A stretch of DNA of 5,952 nucleotides from positions 1-5,952 of the forward strand of contig CABTZP010000083.1 of assembly GCA_902489375.1 (NCBI GenBank). The letters are read 5' to 3'. This document shows, one piece after another, positions 1 to 5,474 of the stretch. Position numbers and translations under genes: made by a program. Origin of the DNA: an uncultured Tissierellia bacterium (GTDB lineage: Bacteria; Bacillota; Clostridia; Tissierellales; Peptoniphilaceae). Each line of letters begins with the position of its first letter. Position 1 is the stretch's first letter. The notes beneath the pieces are model-generated. The model did not search any database and was not told the DNA's origin. It saw nothing but the letters and a program-made list of their open reading frames with translations.

Positions 1-6
1 AGGAGG
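1..6 (+). promoter_or_regulatory. Shine-Dalgarno of the MBL lipoprotein
   Basis: AGGAGG ends five bases before the ATG at 12. It fixes that start and shows the gene is complete although the window begins only 11 bases upstream. Confidence 0.8.
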
Positions 7-11
7 AAGAA

Positions 12-1439
12 ATGAGTAAAAAAAGAACCTTTAGGGCCGGCCTTATTTACTTTCTATCCTTCCTTTTTCTCCTAGCTTTTTTTACCGCCTGTGAGGCCGA
101 TAAAGACATTTCAAGAAACTCAACCAGTAAACTTCCTGAAAAACTCCCTGAAAATAAGATCGAAAACAGGATCGAGATAAAGGAAAGTCCCATTGAAGCG
201 GAAAAGTTAGCTCAGACCCTTCCAAAGGAAGAAAGCTTTTCAGAGAAGCCGGCCCCTCCGGCCCCCTCTCAGGAAAAAAGCGAAAGCGAAAAAGAAGAGG
301 AAAAAAGAAAAGACGAAAGTATTACCGGAGAACTTTTCGTTCACTTTATTGATGTAGGTCAAGGAGAGAGTATTTTGATTGACGCCCAGGGTCAGCACCT
401 GCTTATGGATGCGGGGGATCGGGATCATGGATCAATCGTCGTCCGGTATTTAAAGGACCAGGGGGTAGGGTCTTTAAAGTACGTCATCGCAACGCATCCG
501 CATGAAGATCATATTGGGGGAATGCAAGCTGTTTTTCAGGCCTTTCCGGTAGAAAATGTCATTCTTCCCAATGTTGCGCACAATTCGAGAACCTTTGAAC
601 AGTTTCTTGATTCTATCCGCAGTCGAAAGATCCATCCTATTAAAGCAGAGAAAGGAGTGGAATTTGACCTGGGAGAAGCCCATATCGTTCTTTTAGGGCC
701 TTCAGTTATTGTCTCCGATTCTTTGAATAATAACTCGGTGGTCAGCAAAATCACCTTTGGAAAGACGTCTTTTCTTTTTACTGGAGACGCTGAAAGGGAA
801 GAAGAGGCGACCTTAAAAAATTTTGACCTCCATGCTGATGTACTCAATGTCGGTCATCATGGGTCAAAGACGAGCACAGGTTCCGTTTTTTTACGAGCGG
901 TAAATCCGACTTATGCGGTGATCTCCTGTGGCCCTGGGAATTCTTACGGATATCCCCATCAAGGCGTCCTTCGCCGTCTGAGCGCTTTGAATGTTGACAT
1001 TTACCGTACGGATCTTTGTGGAACGATCGTAGCAAGGTCTGATGGAAAAAAAGTGCAGTTTTCTGCCCTGCCCGTCAATGATGAGGGCCTTGGGTCAAGT
1101 GCGAAGATATCGGTGGAAAAAAATGAGTTCATTGAGTCGTCGCCCCAGGAATTCTCCAGCTTAAATGAAGCCCAAAAGGGAGATAATTTCCAGGAAGAAG
1201 CTTCAATCGTCCAGGAAGAAGCTCCAAAAGTCCTGGAAAAGAAAATTGAACCCACCTCTCAAGAAGTCCCGCCTTATGAAGGAACGGCGCCATATATTGG
1301 GAACCGAAATTCAAGCGTTTTTCATCATGCCTCCTGTCCTTCAGTTGACAAGATGAAGGAATCAAACAAAGTCCCATTAAAAACGCGAGAAGAGGCGGTC
1401 GATCAAAATTTTCGGCCTTGTAAAAATTGTATGCCCTAG
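12..1439 (+). CDS. ComEC/Rec2-like metallo-beta-lactamase-fold lipoprotein with C-terminal Cys/His module
   Basis: This is a 475-aa predicted extracytoplasmic metal-dependent hydrolase, possibly a nuclease or phosphodiesterase; the substrate is not known. Residues 1-27 form a lipoprotein signal peptide: basic start, hydrophobic core, and a lipobox ending FTAC with Cys27 as the lipidated residue. Residues 28-105 are a Glu/Lys/Pro-rich spacer. The MBL domain spans about 107-350. It opens with the VHFIDVGQGES motif typical of ComEC C-terminal domains, followed by the metal motif HPHEDH (H162, H164, D166, H167), FTGD (D259), VGHHGS (H282, H283) and GYPH (H316). A second acidic spacer leads to residues 424-475, a module starting YIGN with FHHASC (H438, H439, C442) and CKNC (C470, C473). 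It resembles the Ada-type metal-binding tails found on secreted Bacillota hydrolases. The ATG follows AGGAGG at bases 1-6. It lacks the ComEC channel domain, so it is not ComEC itself. The fold is secure; the biological role is inference. Confidence 0.9.
   Translation: MSKKRTFRAGLIYFLSFLFLLAFFTACEADKDISRNSTSKLPEKLPENKIENRIEIKESPIEAEKLAQTLPKEESFSEKPAPPAPSQEKSESEKEEEKRKDESITGELFVHFIDVGQGESILIDAQGQHLLMDAGDRDHGSIVVRYLKDQGVGSLKYVIATHPHEDHIGGMQAVFQAFPVENVILPNVAHNSRTFEQFLDSIRSRKIHPIKAEKGVEFDLGEAHIVLLGPSVIVSDSLNNNSVVSKITFGKTSFLFTGDAEREEEATLKNFDLHADVLNVGHHGSKTSTGSVFLRAVNPTYAVISCGPGNSYGYPHQGVLRRLSALNVDIYRTDLCGTIVARSDGKKVQFSALPVNDEGLGSSAKISVEKNEFIESSPQEFSSLNEAQKGDNFQEEASIVQEEAPKVLEKKIEPTSQEVPPYEGTAPYIGNRNSSVFHHASCPSVDKMKESNKVPLKTREEAVDQNFRPCKNCMP
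1190..1223 (+). repeat. Two-copy 13-bp direct repeat in the MBL linker
   Basis: CCAGGAAGAAGCT occurs at 1190-1202 and again at 1211-1223, a 21-bp (7-codon) period. It encodes two QEEA units in the acidic linker between the hydrolase domain and the C-terminal Cys module. It is a likely in-frame microduplication that changes spacer length. Confidence 0.7.
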
Positions 1440-1472
1440 CGCTTTTAAGTGAGCAATGGAAAGGAGAAAGAA

Positions 1473-1682
1473 ATGAACTTTATCATCGATCGCTATGAAG
1501 GTACGTTTGCTGTTTTGGAGGGCCAGGACGGAAAAAGGCTTACAGTCGAAAAGAAAAAACTTCCCTCCGGAGCAAAAGAGGGTGATGTCGTCATTGAAAA
1601 AAACAATGAATTCCTTCTTGATCAAGAGCAAACTCAGAAAAGAAGGATGAGAATTCAAAAAAAGCTGGGCGATCTTTTTTAA
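1473..1682 (+). CDS. DUF3006 family protein
   Basis: This is a 69-aa cytoplasmic protein without a signal peptide or membrane helix. It begins FIIDRYEGTFAVLE and continues with a Gly/Lys-rich strand pattern and LPSGAKEGDVV, the hallmark layout of DUF3006, a small predicted beta-barrel family of unknown biochemical role. The C-terminus is basic (QKRRMRIQKKL). The ATG at 1473 is preferred over an in-frame GTG at 1449, because AAAGGAG lies just before the ATG and family members begin at this point. It lies 33 bp after the MBL lipoprotein gene and is probably co-transcribed. From memory, DUF3006 genes often follow secreted MBL genes in Bacillota, which suggests a linked function, but no mechanism is known. 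Confidence 0.85.
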   Translation: MNFIIDRYEGTFAVLEGQDGKRLTVEKKKLPSGAKEGDVVIEKNNEFLLDQEQTQKRRMRIQKKLGDLF

Positions 1683-1688
1683 TGATGG

Positions 1689-1713
1689 GAGAAGCATTGG
1701 CGCTTCCTTTTTC
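1689..1713 (+). terminator. Candidate intrinsic terminator of the MBL-DUF3006 operon
   Basis: GAAGC (1691-1695) pairs with GCTTC (1702-1706) around a 6-nt loop, followed by CTTTTT. The stem is short but the T-run is immediate, and it sits just after the DUF3006 stop. It also touches the 3' end of the convergent regulator gene. The minus-strand reading lacks a T-run directly after the stem. Confidence 0.5.
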
Positions 1714-3113
1714 TAACCCGCATTTTCCCTTTCAAAAAGTGCAAGCAGGGCTTGCGCCGCCTCAGCTATTTTCTGATCAGGGATTCCCCCAAAGCCAACC
1801 AGATAGAGATCGTCAAAAAGGGGAACCCTCCGGTAATCGTCTAAAGATTTAATATAGATTCTTTCTCTTCCCGCTCTTTTTTTGATGATTTCGGGCGGGG
1901 GAAGCGGCCGCTGAAAACCCAGGATAAAGTGAAGGCCTGCCTCCGACCCTTGAATGACAACATCGGGATCTTTTTCTCGCAGGGCGCGGATAAAGGCTTC
2001 TCTTTTATTTCGATAAAAGGTATTCATGTGGTTGATATGGCGGTCAAAGGCCCCTGTACTCAGATATTTTTCCAAAAGACTTTCCTGGATCGGAGAAACT
2101 TTTCCCTTGGGAATTTTAAGCCCTTGAAAATCGCTTAAGAGTGGGTCCGGCAGGACAAGATAGGAAACAGCCAAAAAAGATCCGATCGACTGGGTAAAGG
2201 ATCCGCTCATGATCACCCGCCCTTTTTGATCCAAACTTTTTAGCGCCGGGATGGTTTTTCCGTAATATTTAAAGTCACTGTCATAGTCATCTTCAAGAAC
2301 ATAACGTCCGGGCTTTTCTTCCGCCCAGGATAAAAGCTCCTGCCTCCTTCTTAGGCCCATGATGATGCCCGTGGGAAACTGATGATTGGGCGTCGTCAGG
2401 GCAATATTCGCCGGACTTTTTTCAAGGTCAGTGACGGAAAAACCGGAAGAATCAATGGCAATGGGAAGAAAATTTTTCCCCGCCGCCTGAAAAATGGGAT
2501 CCGTCCTCAAGTAGCCGGGCTCTTCCACAGCAAAGATCGGATCCTTGAAAAGCATAAAAAGAAGCAGGAGATTTTCGGCATAGCCCGTGGTCAGTAATAT
2601 ATTTTTCGCCGGCGTTTCCACGCCCCGGTGGGAAGAAAGATAAGCGGCGACCGCTTTTTTCAGCGCCCAATGCGTTTGGGCATGGGATGAGCGTCCTAAA
2701 AGAGCCTCCTCCATGGACCGCTTTGCCAGTCGGCTCCAGACCTTTTTTTGCGCCTGTCCCGGATCAGTAGCCGCGTAAGAAAAATTAAAAGCCCATTTTT
2801 CCCCCGGAAAGTCCTCCTCGCTCAAATCGTCCCCTTTGTTGGTCTCGGCCGCTTCCACCCGATAAAGAAGGGTGGGATTAAGCTGATCAACATAAAAGCC
2901 GCTCCGTTCCTTTGATCGGATAAAGCCTTCATCCAAAAGCTGTCCATAAGCTTTTTTTACGGTATTAAGACTTACGCCAAGATGCATGGCAAGGGATCTT
3001 CGCGAAGGAAGCCGGTCACCCGCCTGAAGTGTTTCGCTGGCGATTTCCCGGACGATGGCCATATAAATCTGCTGATTTAAATCTTCTGTACGATTAAAAG
3101 AGATCGTGATCAT
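1713..3113 (-). CDS. pdxR: PdxR-like MocR/GntR-family transcriptional regulator with Lys-to-Gln at the PLP site
   Basis: This is a 466-aa regulator of the MocR class. The N-terminal winged helix-turn-helix (about 10-76) has the GntR pattern AGDRLPSRRSLAMHLGVS. From about 100 to 460 it is an aminotransferase fold-type I domain, with TPNHQFPTG and EDDYDSDF (D275 and Y277 match GabR D279 and Y281, which contact PLP). At the position of the PLP-binding lysine (GTFSK in GabR, K312) this protein reads GSFTQ, so the residue is Q308; the Arg of the following LR motif is also replaced (LA). It should therefore be unable to form the internal aldimine. Divergent placement next to pdxS supports PdxR, a regulator of PLP synthesis that responds to PLP in characterised relatives. 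The ATG at 3113 follows a G-rich ribosome site and gives the usual family length; an in-frame start at 3206 would add 31 atypical residues. Expect altered or non-covalent effector sensing. Confidence 0.85.
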   Translation of the reverse strand: MITISFNRTEDLNQQIYMAIVREIASETLQAGDRLPSRRSLAMHLGVSLNTVKKAYGQLLDEGFIRSKERSGFYVDQLNPTLLYRVEAAETNKGDDLSEEDFPGEKWAFNFSYAATDPGQAQKKVWSRLAKRSMEEALLGRSSHAQTHWALKKAVAAYLSSHRGVETPAKNILLTTGYAENLLLLFMLFKDPIFAVEEPGYLRTDPIFQAAGKNFLPIAIDSSGFSVTDLEKSPANIALTTPNHQFPTGIIMGLRRRQELLSWAEEKPGRYVLEDDYDSDFKYYGKTIPALKSLDQKGRVIMSGSFTQSIGSFLAVSYLVLPDPLLSDFQGLKIPKGKVSPIQESLLEKYLSTGAFDRHINHMNTFYRNKREAFIRALREKDPDVVIQGSEAGLHFILGFQRPLPPPEIIKKRAGRERIYIKSLDDYRRVPLFDDLYLVGFGGIPDQKIAEAAQALLALFERENAG

Positions 3114-3126
3114 GAATTCCCCCTCG

Positions 3127-3150
3127 AAAAAAGCCGATGAAGGCTTTTTT
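3127..3150. other. Perfect 9-bp inverted repeat in the regulator leader
   Basis: AAAAAAGCC (3127-3135) and GGCTTTTTT (3142-3150) flank a 6-nt loop, extendable by a G-T and a C-G pair. In the minus-strand transcript the hairpin ends in a T-run and lies just before the regulator's ribosome site, so it resembles a weak terminator or attenuator. Only three G-C pairs support it. Confidence 0.5.
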
Positions 3151-3192
3151 TGAATAAGTAATGAATAAAAAGCCGACGAAAAATGCTTTGGC

Positions 3193-3220
3193 TTTTGACT
3201 AGACAATTTGGACCTGTCAA
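3193..3220. promoter_or_regulatory. Tandem 14-bp direct repeat, candidate PdxR operator
   Basis: TTTTGACTAGACAA (3193-3206) is followed directly by TTTGGACCTGTCAA (3207-3220), with 10 of 14 bases matching. The second half carries TGGACCT, similar to my memory of the TGGWCTA core of PdxR sites in other bacteria. It ends about 18 bp before the candidate pdxS -35, a normal place for an activator. MocR regulators are known to bind spaced direct repeats. The assignment is inference. Confidence 0.45.
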
Positions 3221-3238
3221 AAAACTATTTTTTGAGCC

Positions 3239-3267
3239 TTTTCATAGGCCCATTTTATCCCTATACT
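3239..3267 (+). promoter_or_regulatory. Candidate sigma-A promoter of pdxS
   Basis: The -35 TTTTCA (3239-3244), a 17-bp spacer and the -10 TATACT (3262-3267) fit a sigma-A promoter with a poor -35, as expected when an activator is needed. The leader to the pdxS start would be about 100 nt. Confidence 0.45.
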
Positions 3268-3280
3268 CAGCTTAAATCAA
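3252..3280 (-). promoter_or_regulatory. Candidate promoter of the MocR regulator
   Basis: On the minus strand, TTGATT (3280-3275), a 17-bp spacer and TAAAAT (3257-3252) form a sigma-A-like promoter. It overlaps the pdxS promoter, so the two would compete, and the tandem repeat would lie inside its leader. No better minus-strand pair was found: TTGACA at 3220-3215 has no -10 at the right distance. Confidence 0.35.
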
Positions 3281-3302
3281 AAATCAGTCCTATCCGAAAA
3301 AA

Positions 3303-3334
3303 GCTTGCAAGGCTTTTATAAAGGCCCAATGGGC
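3303..3334 (+). other. Two small hairpins in the pdxS leader
   Basis: AAGC-TTGCAAG-GCTT (extending outward into A/T runs) is followed by GCCC-AAT-GGGC (3324-3334). Both lie in the expected pdxS 5' leader. They are too weak for a confident riboswitch or attenuator call, and I recognise no known riboswitch fold. Confidence 0.3.
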
Positions 3335-3373
3335 AAGAAGAAAAACGGGTAATGACAAAGAAAAGAGGAGACA

Positions 3374-4231
3374 ATGAGATTTAGCAAAGAAGAGATTTTA
3401 CAGGGATTAATGGGTGGCGTCATTATGGATGTTACGACAGCCGAGCAGGCGAAAATTGCCGAGGAAGCAGGAGCCGTCGCCGTCATGGCCCTCGAAAGAG
3501 TCCCGGCCGACATCCGCGCAGCCGGCGGCGTCAGCCGAATGAGCGATCCCAAAATCATTAAGGAAATCCTAAATGCCGTTCGCATTCCGGTTATGGCAAA
3601 ATGCCGGATCGGCCATTTCGTGGAAGCGGAAGTTCTGGAATCTCTAGGGATCGATTTTATTGATGAGAGCGAAGTCCTCACCCCTGCGGATCACGATAAC
3701 CATATCAATAAGAAAAAATTCAAGACTCCCTTTGTTTGCGGATGCCGGAATCTGGGCGAGGCCCTTCGACGGATCGGGGAAGGCGCATCCATGATTCGGA
3801 CCAAGGGAGAAGCAGGAACCGGAGACGTTTCCCAGGCCCTGACCCATATGCGGACCATCCAGCGGCAGATGGCCCAAGCGAGCGTTTTAACCGAAGATGA
3901 AATTTATTCAGAAGCGAAAAAGCTTCAGGTTCCCCTTGACCTTCTCCAATATGTCCATGACCATGGCAAACTCCCGGTCCCGAATTTTTCAGCCGGTGGC
4001 GTGGCAACGCCGGCCGATGCCGCCCTCATGCGCAGACTTGGCGCGGAAGGGGTCTTTGTCGGATCGGGAATCTTTAAGAGTCAAGATCCCCGCAAAAGAG
4101 CGAAAGCCATTGTTGAGGCAGTCGCTCATTTTAACGATCCCGACGTCATTGCCCGCGTTTCGGAAGACCTCGGCGAAGCGATGGTTGGCATTAATCCGGA
4201 AGAGATCCAGGTCATTATGGCAGAAAGATAA
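3374..4231 (+). CDS. pdxS: Pyridoxal 5'-phosphate synthase subunit PdxS
   Basis: This 285-aa (beta/alpha)8-barrel enzyme makes PLP from ribose 5-phosphate, glyceraldehyde 3-phosphate and ammonia, the ammonia normally supplied from glutamine by PdxT. Key residues are present: D19 in [10 protein letters not shown]76 in MAKCRIGH (Schiff-base lysine, B. subtilis K81), D97, and K144 in [10 protein letters not shown] (B. subtilis K149). [16 protein letters not shown] and FVGSGIFKS form the phosphate-binding end of the barrel. The protein is slightly shorter than the usual 290-295 aa at both ends but has every conserved block. The ATG follows GAGGAG at 3365-3370. It is divergent from the MocR regulator and is followed by a hairpin, not by pdxT. 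The small substitution MDVTTAEQ for the common MDV-N-AEQ is not at a catalytic residue. Confidence 0.97.
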   Translation: MRFSKEEILQGLMGGVIMDVTTAEQAKIAEEAGAVAVMALERVPADIRAAGGVSRMSDPKIIKEILNAVRIPVMAKCRIGHFVEAEVLESLGIDFIDESEVLTPADHDNHINKKKFKTPFVCGCRNLGEALRRIGEGASMIRTKGEAGTGDVSQALTHMRTIQRQMAQASVLTEDEIYSEAKKLQVPLDLLQYVHDHGKLPVPNFSAGGVATPADAALMRRLGAEGVFVGSGIFKSQDPRKRAKAIVEAVAHFNDPDVIARVSEDLGEAMVGINPEEIQVIMAER

Positions 4232-4276
4232 GATGTTTTTTAAAGAAACGAGAATAAACGGCGCATTAGGAGGGAG

Positions 4277-4319
4277 AAGCACTGAGTCTGAACATTTCTT
4301 TTGTTCGGACTCAGTGTTT
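4277..4319 (+). terminator. Strong hairpin after pdxS, likely terminator
   Basis: CACTGAGTCTGAACA (4280-4294) pairs with TGTTCGGACTCAGTG (4302-4316) with a single T-G wobble around a 7-nt loop. Three outer pairs (AAG with TTT) extend it to about 18 bp. Only TTT follows at once, with a further T-rich stretch at 4329-4340. It starts 46 bp after the pdxS stop. No start codon follows the ribosome-site-like AGGAGGGAG at 4268-4276. Confidence 0.7.
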
Positions 4320-4588
4320 AGATATAGCTTTTTATTTTTGTAGTCTTATTTAATGTGATGAAAAAAAACAAAATCAAACATTAAAAAGTATTTGGTTTTG
4401 AAGCAAAAGTTAGTTGCTCATGATGAGTTTTTTCTTTATAGGAAAAAGGAGAGCAAGAAGATCATACGAGAAGAGTGAAAAACAAGTGAGCAAAATTCTT
4501 ATTCATTTTAGACATGAGCAGGCTCCCAATTTCTGTAAGACAAACAGATGAATTATTCAAAAAAATTGATAATCAAACAAGCATATGA
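4320..4588. other. AT-rich intergenic stretch without a supported gene
   Basis: This stretch is visibly more AT-rich than the genes to the left. The longest start-to-stop reading I see is 43 codons (4420-4551, plus strand), Lys/Arg-rich, with no clear ribosome site and no family resemblance. A frame beginning at ATG 4514 runs for about 24 codons to a TGA at 4586 and is the same frame as the following pseudogene, so part of the stretch may be its decayed upstream portion. Confidence 0.5.
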
Positions 4589-4884
4589 TATATTATAAGC
4601 AAAACAATAAAAAATGCAAAAAATATTTATGCCCCCTTCGAAACCTTTGAGGAGCTGTACGAAGCGTATGGCAAGGTCGTCAAAGAAAGAAACATAGATC
4701 AACAAAAGCAAATGGGTGGAAATCAGTTTATGCTAAATTTTCTGATGATAATCGTTGGGCACATACCAACGTAATGAGAGAACAGTTTTATTGTCATGCT
4801 AGGTTAGGATATGCTGCGTTCGAAAAAGAGTGGAACCTTGAACCATGGAGAACAAGTATAAATCCGATAACGTGCAATGAATAA
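4589..4884 (+). pseudogene. Frameshifted, N-terminally truncated DUF2599-like gene remnant
   Basis: Two adjacent frames join into one coherent domain. One frame reads YAPFETFEELYEAYGKV and runs through KERNIDQQKQ. The next frame continues NGWKSVYAKFSDDNRW, then MREQFYCHARLGYAAF, KEWNLEPWRTS and INPITCNE to a TAA at 4882-4884. Adding one A in the A-rich stretch at about 4702-4713 restores a continuous reading. The pattern M-R-x-Q-x-x-C-H ... W-N-L-E-P-W-R ... C-N matches my memory of DUF2599, a family of unknown function. There is no start codon in the first frame after the TGA at 4586, so the gene is also truncated or interrupted there. The DUF2599 name is by eye and moderately sure; the frameshift is plain in the sequence, although a sequencing error cannot be excluded. 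It ends 45 bp before the first small membrane-protein gene. Confidence 0.6.
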
Positions 4885-4929
4885 CTTCATGATTCAACTT
4901 TTGCGGTCTGTATCATAAGGAGGTGTAGG

Positions 4930-5247
4930 ATGCCGCGCAATCTCTGGTTTTTCTTTGGAATCAGTGCTGTCATAATGGCGGCCTGTAATGTGGTCTCTGC
5001 TTTTGTTTTTAAACGAGACCCTAAGTGGTTTCGCTTTTGTAGCTTGGCTTTAACGGCATTAACGGTTTGCAGTTTTCTTATAGATATTGGCCACTTGGTC
5101 CATCGATTAGATATGGGTGAAGTTCGTATTGCAAGAGACTTAATTGACGAAGTGATCCCTGGATCAAAAATTTTTATGACAGCCACTCTCGCCTCCATCC
5201 TAATTAATGTTACTACGCTTATTCCTTGGAAAAAAAGAAAGGAATAG
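4930..5247 (+). CDS. Small three-helix membrane protein, paralogue A
   Basis: This 105-aa protein belongs to no family I recognise. Predicted membrane helices are at about 5-27, 33-54 and 80-99. The basic stretch KRDPKWFR (28-35) between helices 1 and 2 and the KKRK tail should be cytoplasmic by the positive-inside rule. That places the N-terminus and the polar loop (about 52-79, with HRLDMGEVRIARDLIDE) outside. Cys19, Asn20, Cys37 and Cys47 lie within or at the helix ends. The ATG follows a near-perfect AAGGAGGTG (4917-4925), suggesting efficient translation. It is a close paralogue of the gene at 5475: the KRDPK...LTVC and MTATLAS...LIPW segments are almost identical, but the loop is unrelated. 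The neighbours are a DUF2599-like relic upstream and a secreted-peptide gene downstream. An immunity-type or receptor-type role is possible but is inference. Confidence 0.85.
   Translation: MPRNLWFFFGISAVIMAACNVVSAFVFKRDPKWFRFCSLALTALTVCSFLIDIGHLVHRLDMGEVRIARDLIDEVIPGSKIFMTATLASILINVTTLIPWKKRKE
5011..5070 (+). repeat. Near-identical block 1, copy A (partner 5571-5630)
   Basis: 59 of 60 bases match the segment at 5571-5630 in the second paralogue, with a fixed offset of 560. It covers the cytoplasmic linker and most of helix 2. Identity at silent sites points to recent duplication or gene conversion. Confidence 0.9.
5170..5230 (+). repeat. Near-identical block 2, copy A (partner 5742-5802)
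   Basis: 57 of 61 bases match 5742-5802. It covers helix 3 and the LIPW ending. The offset changes from 560 to 572 because the intervening loop is four codons longer in the second copy. Confidence 0.9.
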
Positions 5248-5327
5248 CAAAATTTTTCGTGGATTTGTTCTGTTTATTTTCGTCTTTGACTTAATGGTTA
5301 AAGTTATTGAAATGCGAGGATATTTTT

Positions 5328-5459
5328 ATGAAAAAATACGTTGCTTTTGTATTGGTCCTATTGCTTGCCATTTCTTCTTTTCCTAGTTGTCCTGCAACTA
5401 ATATCCATGCTATGCCGCACATGATAGCAGTAAATTATGAATCTCAAATTCGGCTTTAA
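5328..5459 (+). CDS. Small secreted peptide precursor
   Basis: This 43-aa product has a clear export signal: MKKY start, hydrophobic VAFVLVLLLAISSF (5-18), then a short polar part. A signal peptidase I site is plausible after IHA (residue 28), which would release a 15-residue peptide MPHMIAVNYESQIRL. Cys21 (FPSC) is not in a good lipobox, so lipidation is less likely. GCGAGGA (5315-5321) precedes the ATG. The stop is only 15 bp before the second membrane paralogue, so the two are probably one transcript, and it lies 80 bp after the first. I recognise no family. It could be a pheromone-like signal, a small toxin or bacteriocin-like peptide, or a decayed secreted protein. The signal-peptide composition and spacing make a real gene more likely than chance. 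Confidence 0.6.
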   Translation: MKKYVAFVLVLLLAISSFPSCPATNIHAMPHMIAVNYESQIRL

Positions 5460-5474
5460 TAAAAAGGAGTTTTT

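Noticed and set aside
1449..1472. GTG start for the DUF3006 gene eight codons upstream
   Set aside because: The extra residues are the translated ribosome-binding site (AAAGGAG), and family members start at the later Met.
3114..3206. Upstream 31-codon extension of the MocR regulator to an ATG at 3206
   Set aside because: It runs through the hairpin and operator-like repeat, lacks similarity to the family N-terminus, and makes the protein longer than usual; the ATG at 3113 has its own G-rich ribosome site.
3897..4343. 148-codon plus-strand frame overlapping the end of pdxS
   Set aside because: It is a shadow frame of pdxS that runs through the downstream hairpin; its product is Arg/Lys/Ser-rich without any recognisable domain.
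4420..4551. 43-codon Lys/Arg-rich frame in the AT-rich gap
   Set aside because: There is no ribosome site before the ATG and no family resemblance; it probably arises by chance, and it overlaps possible upstream debris of the DUF2599-like relic.
4887..5198. 103-codon minus-strand frame opposite paralogue A
   Set aside because: It is an antisense shadow of a clear membrane-protein gene, with no ribosome site or family features.
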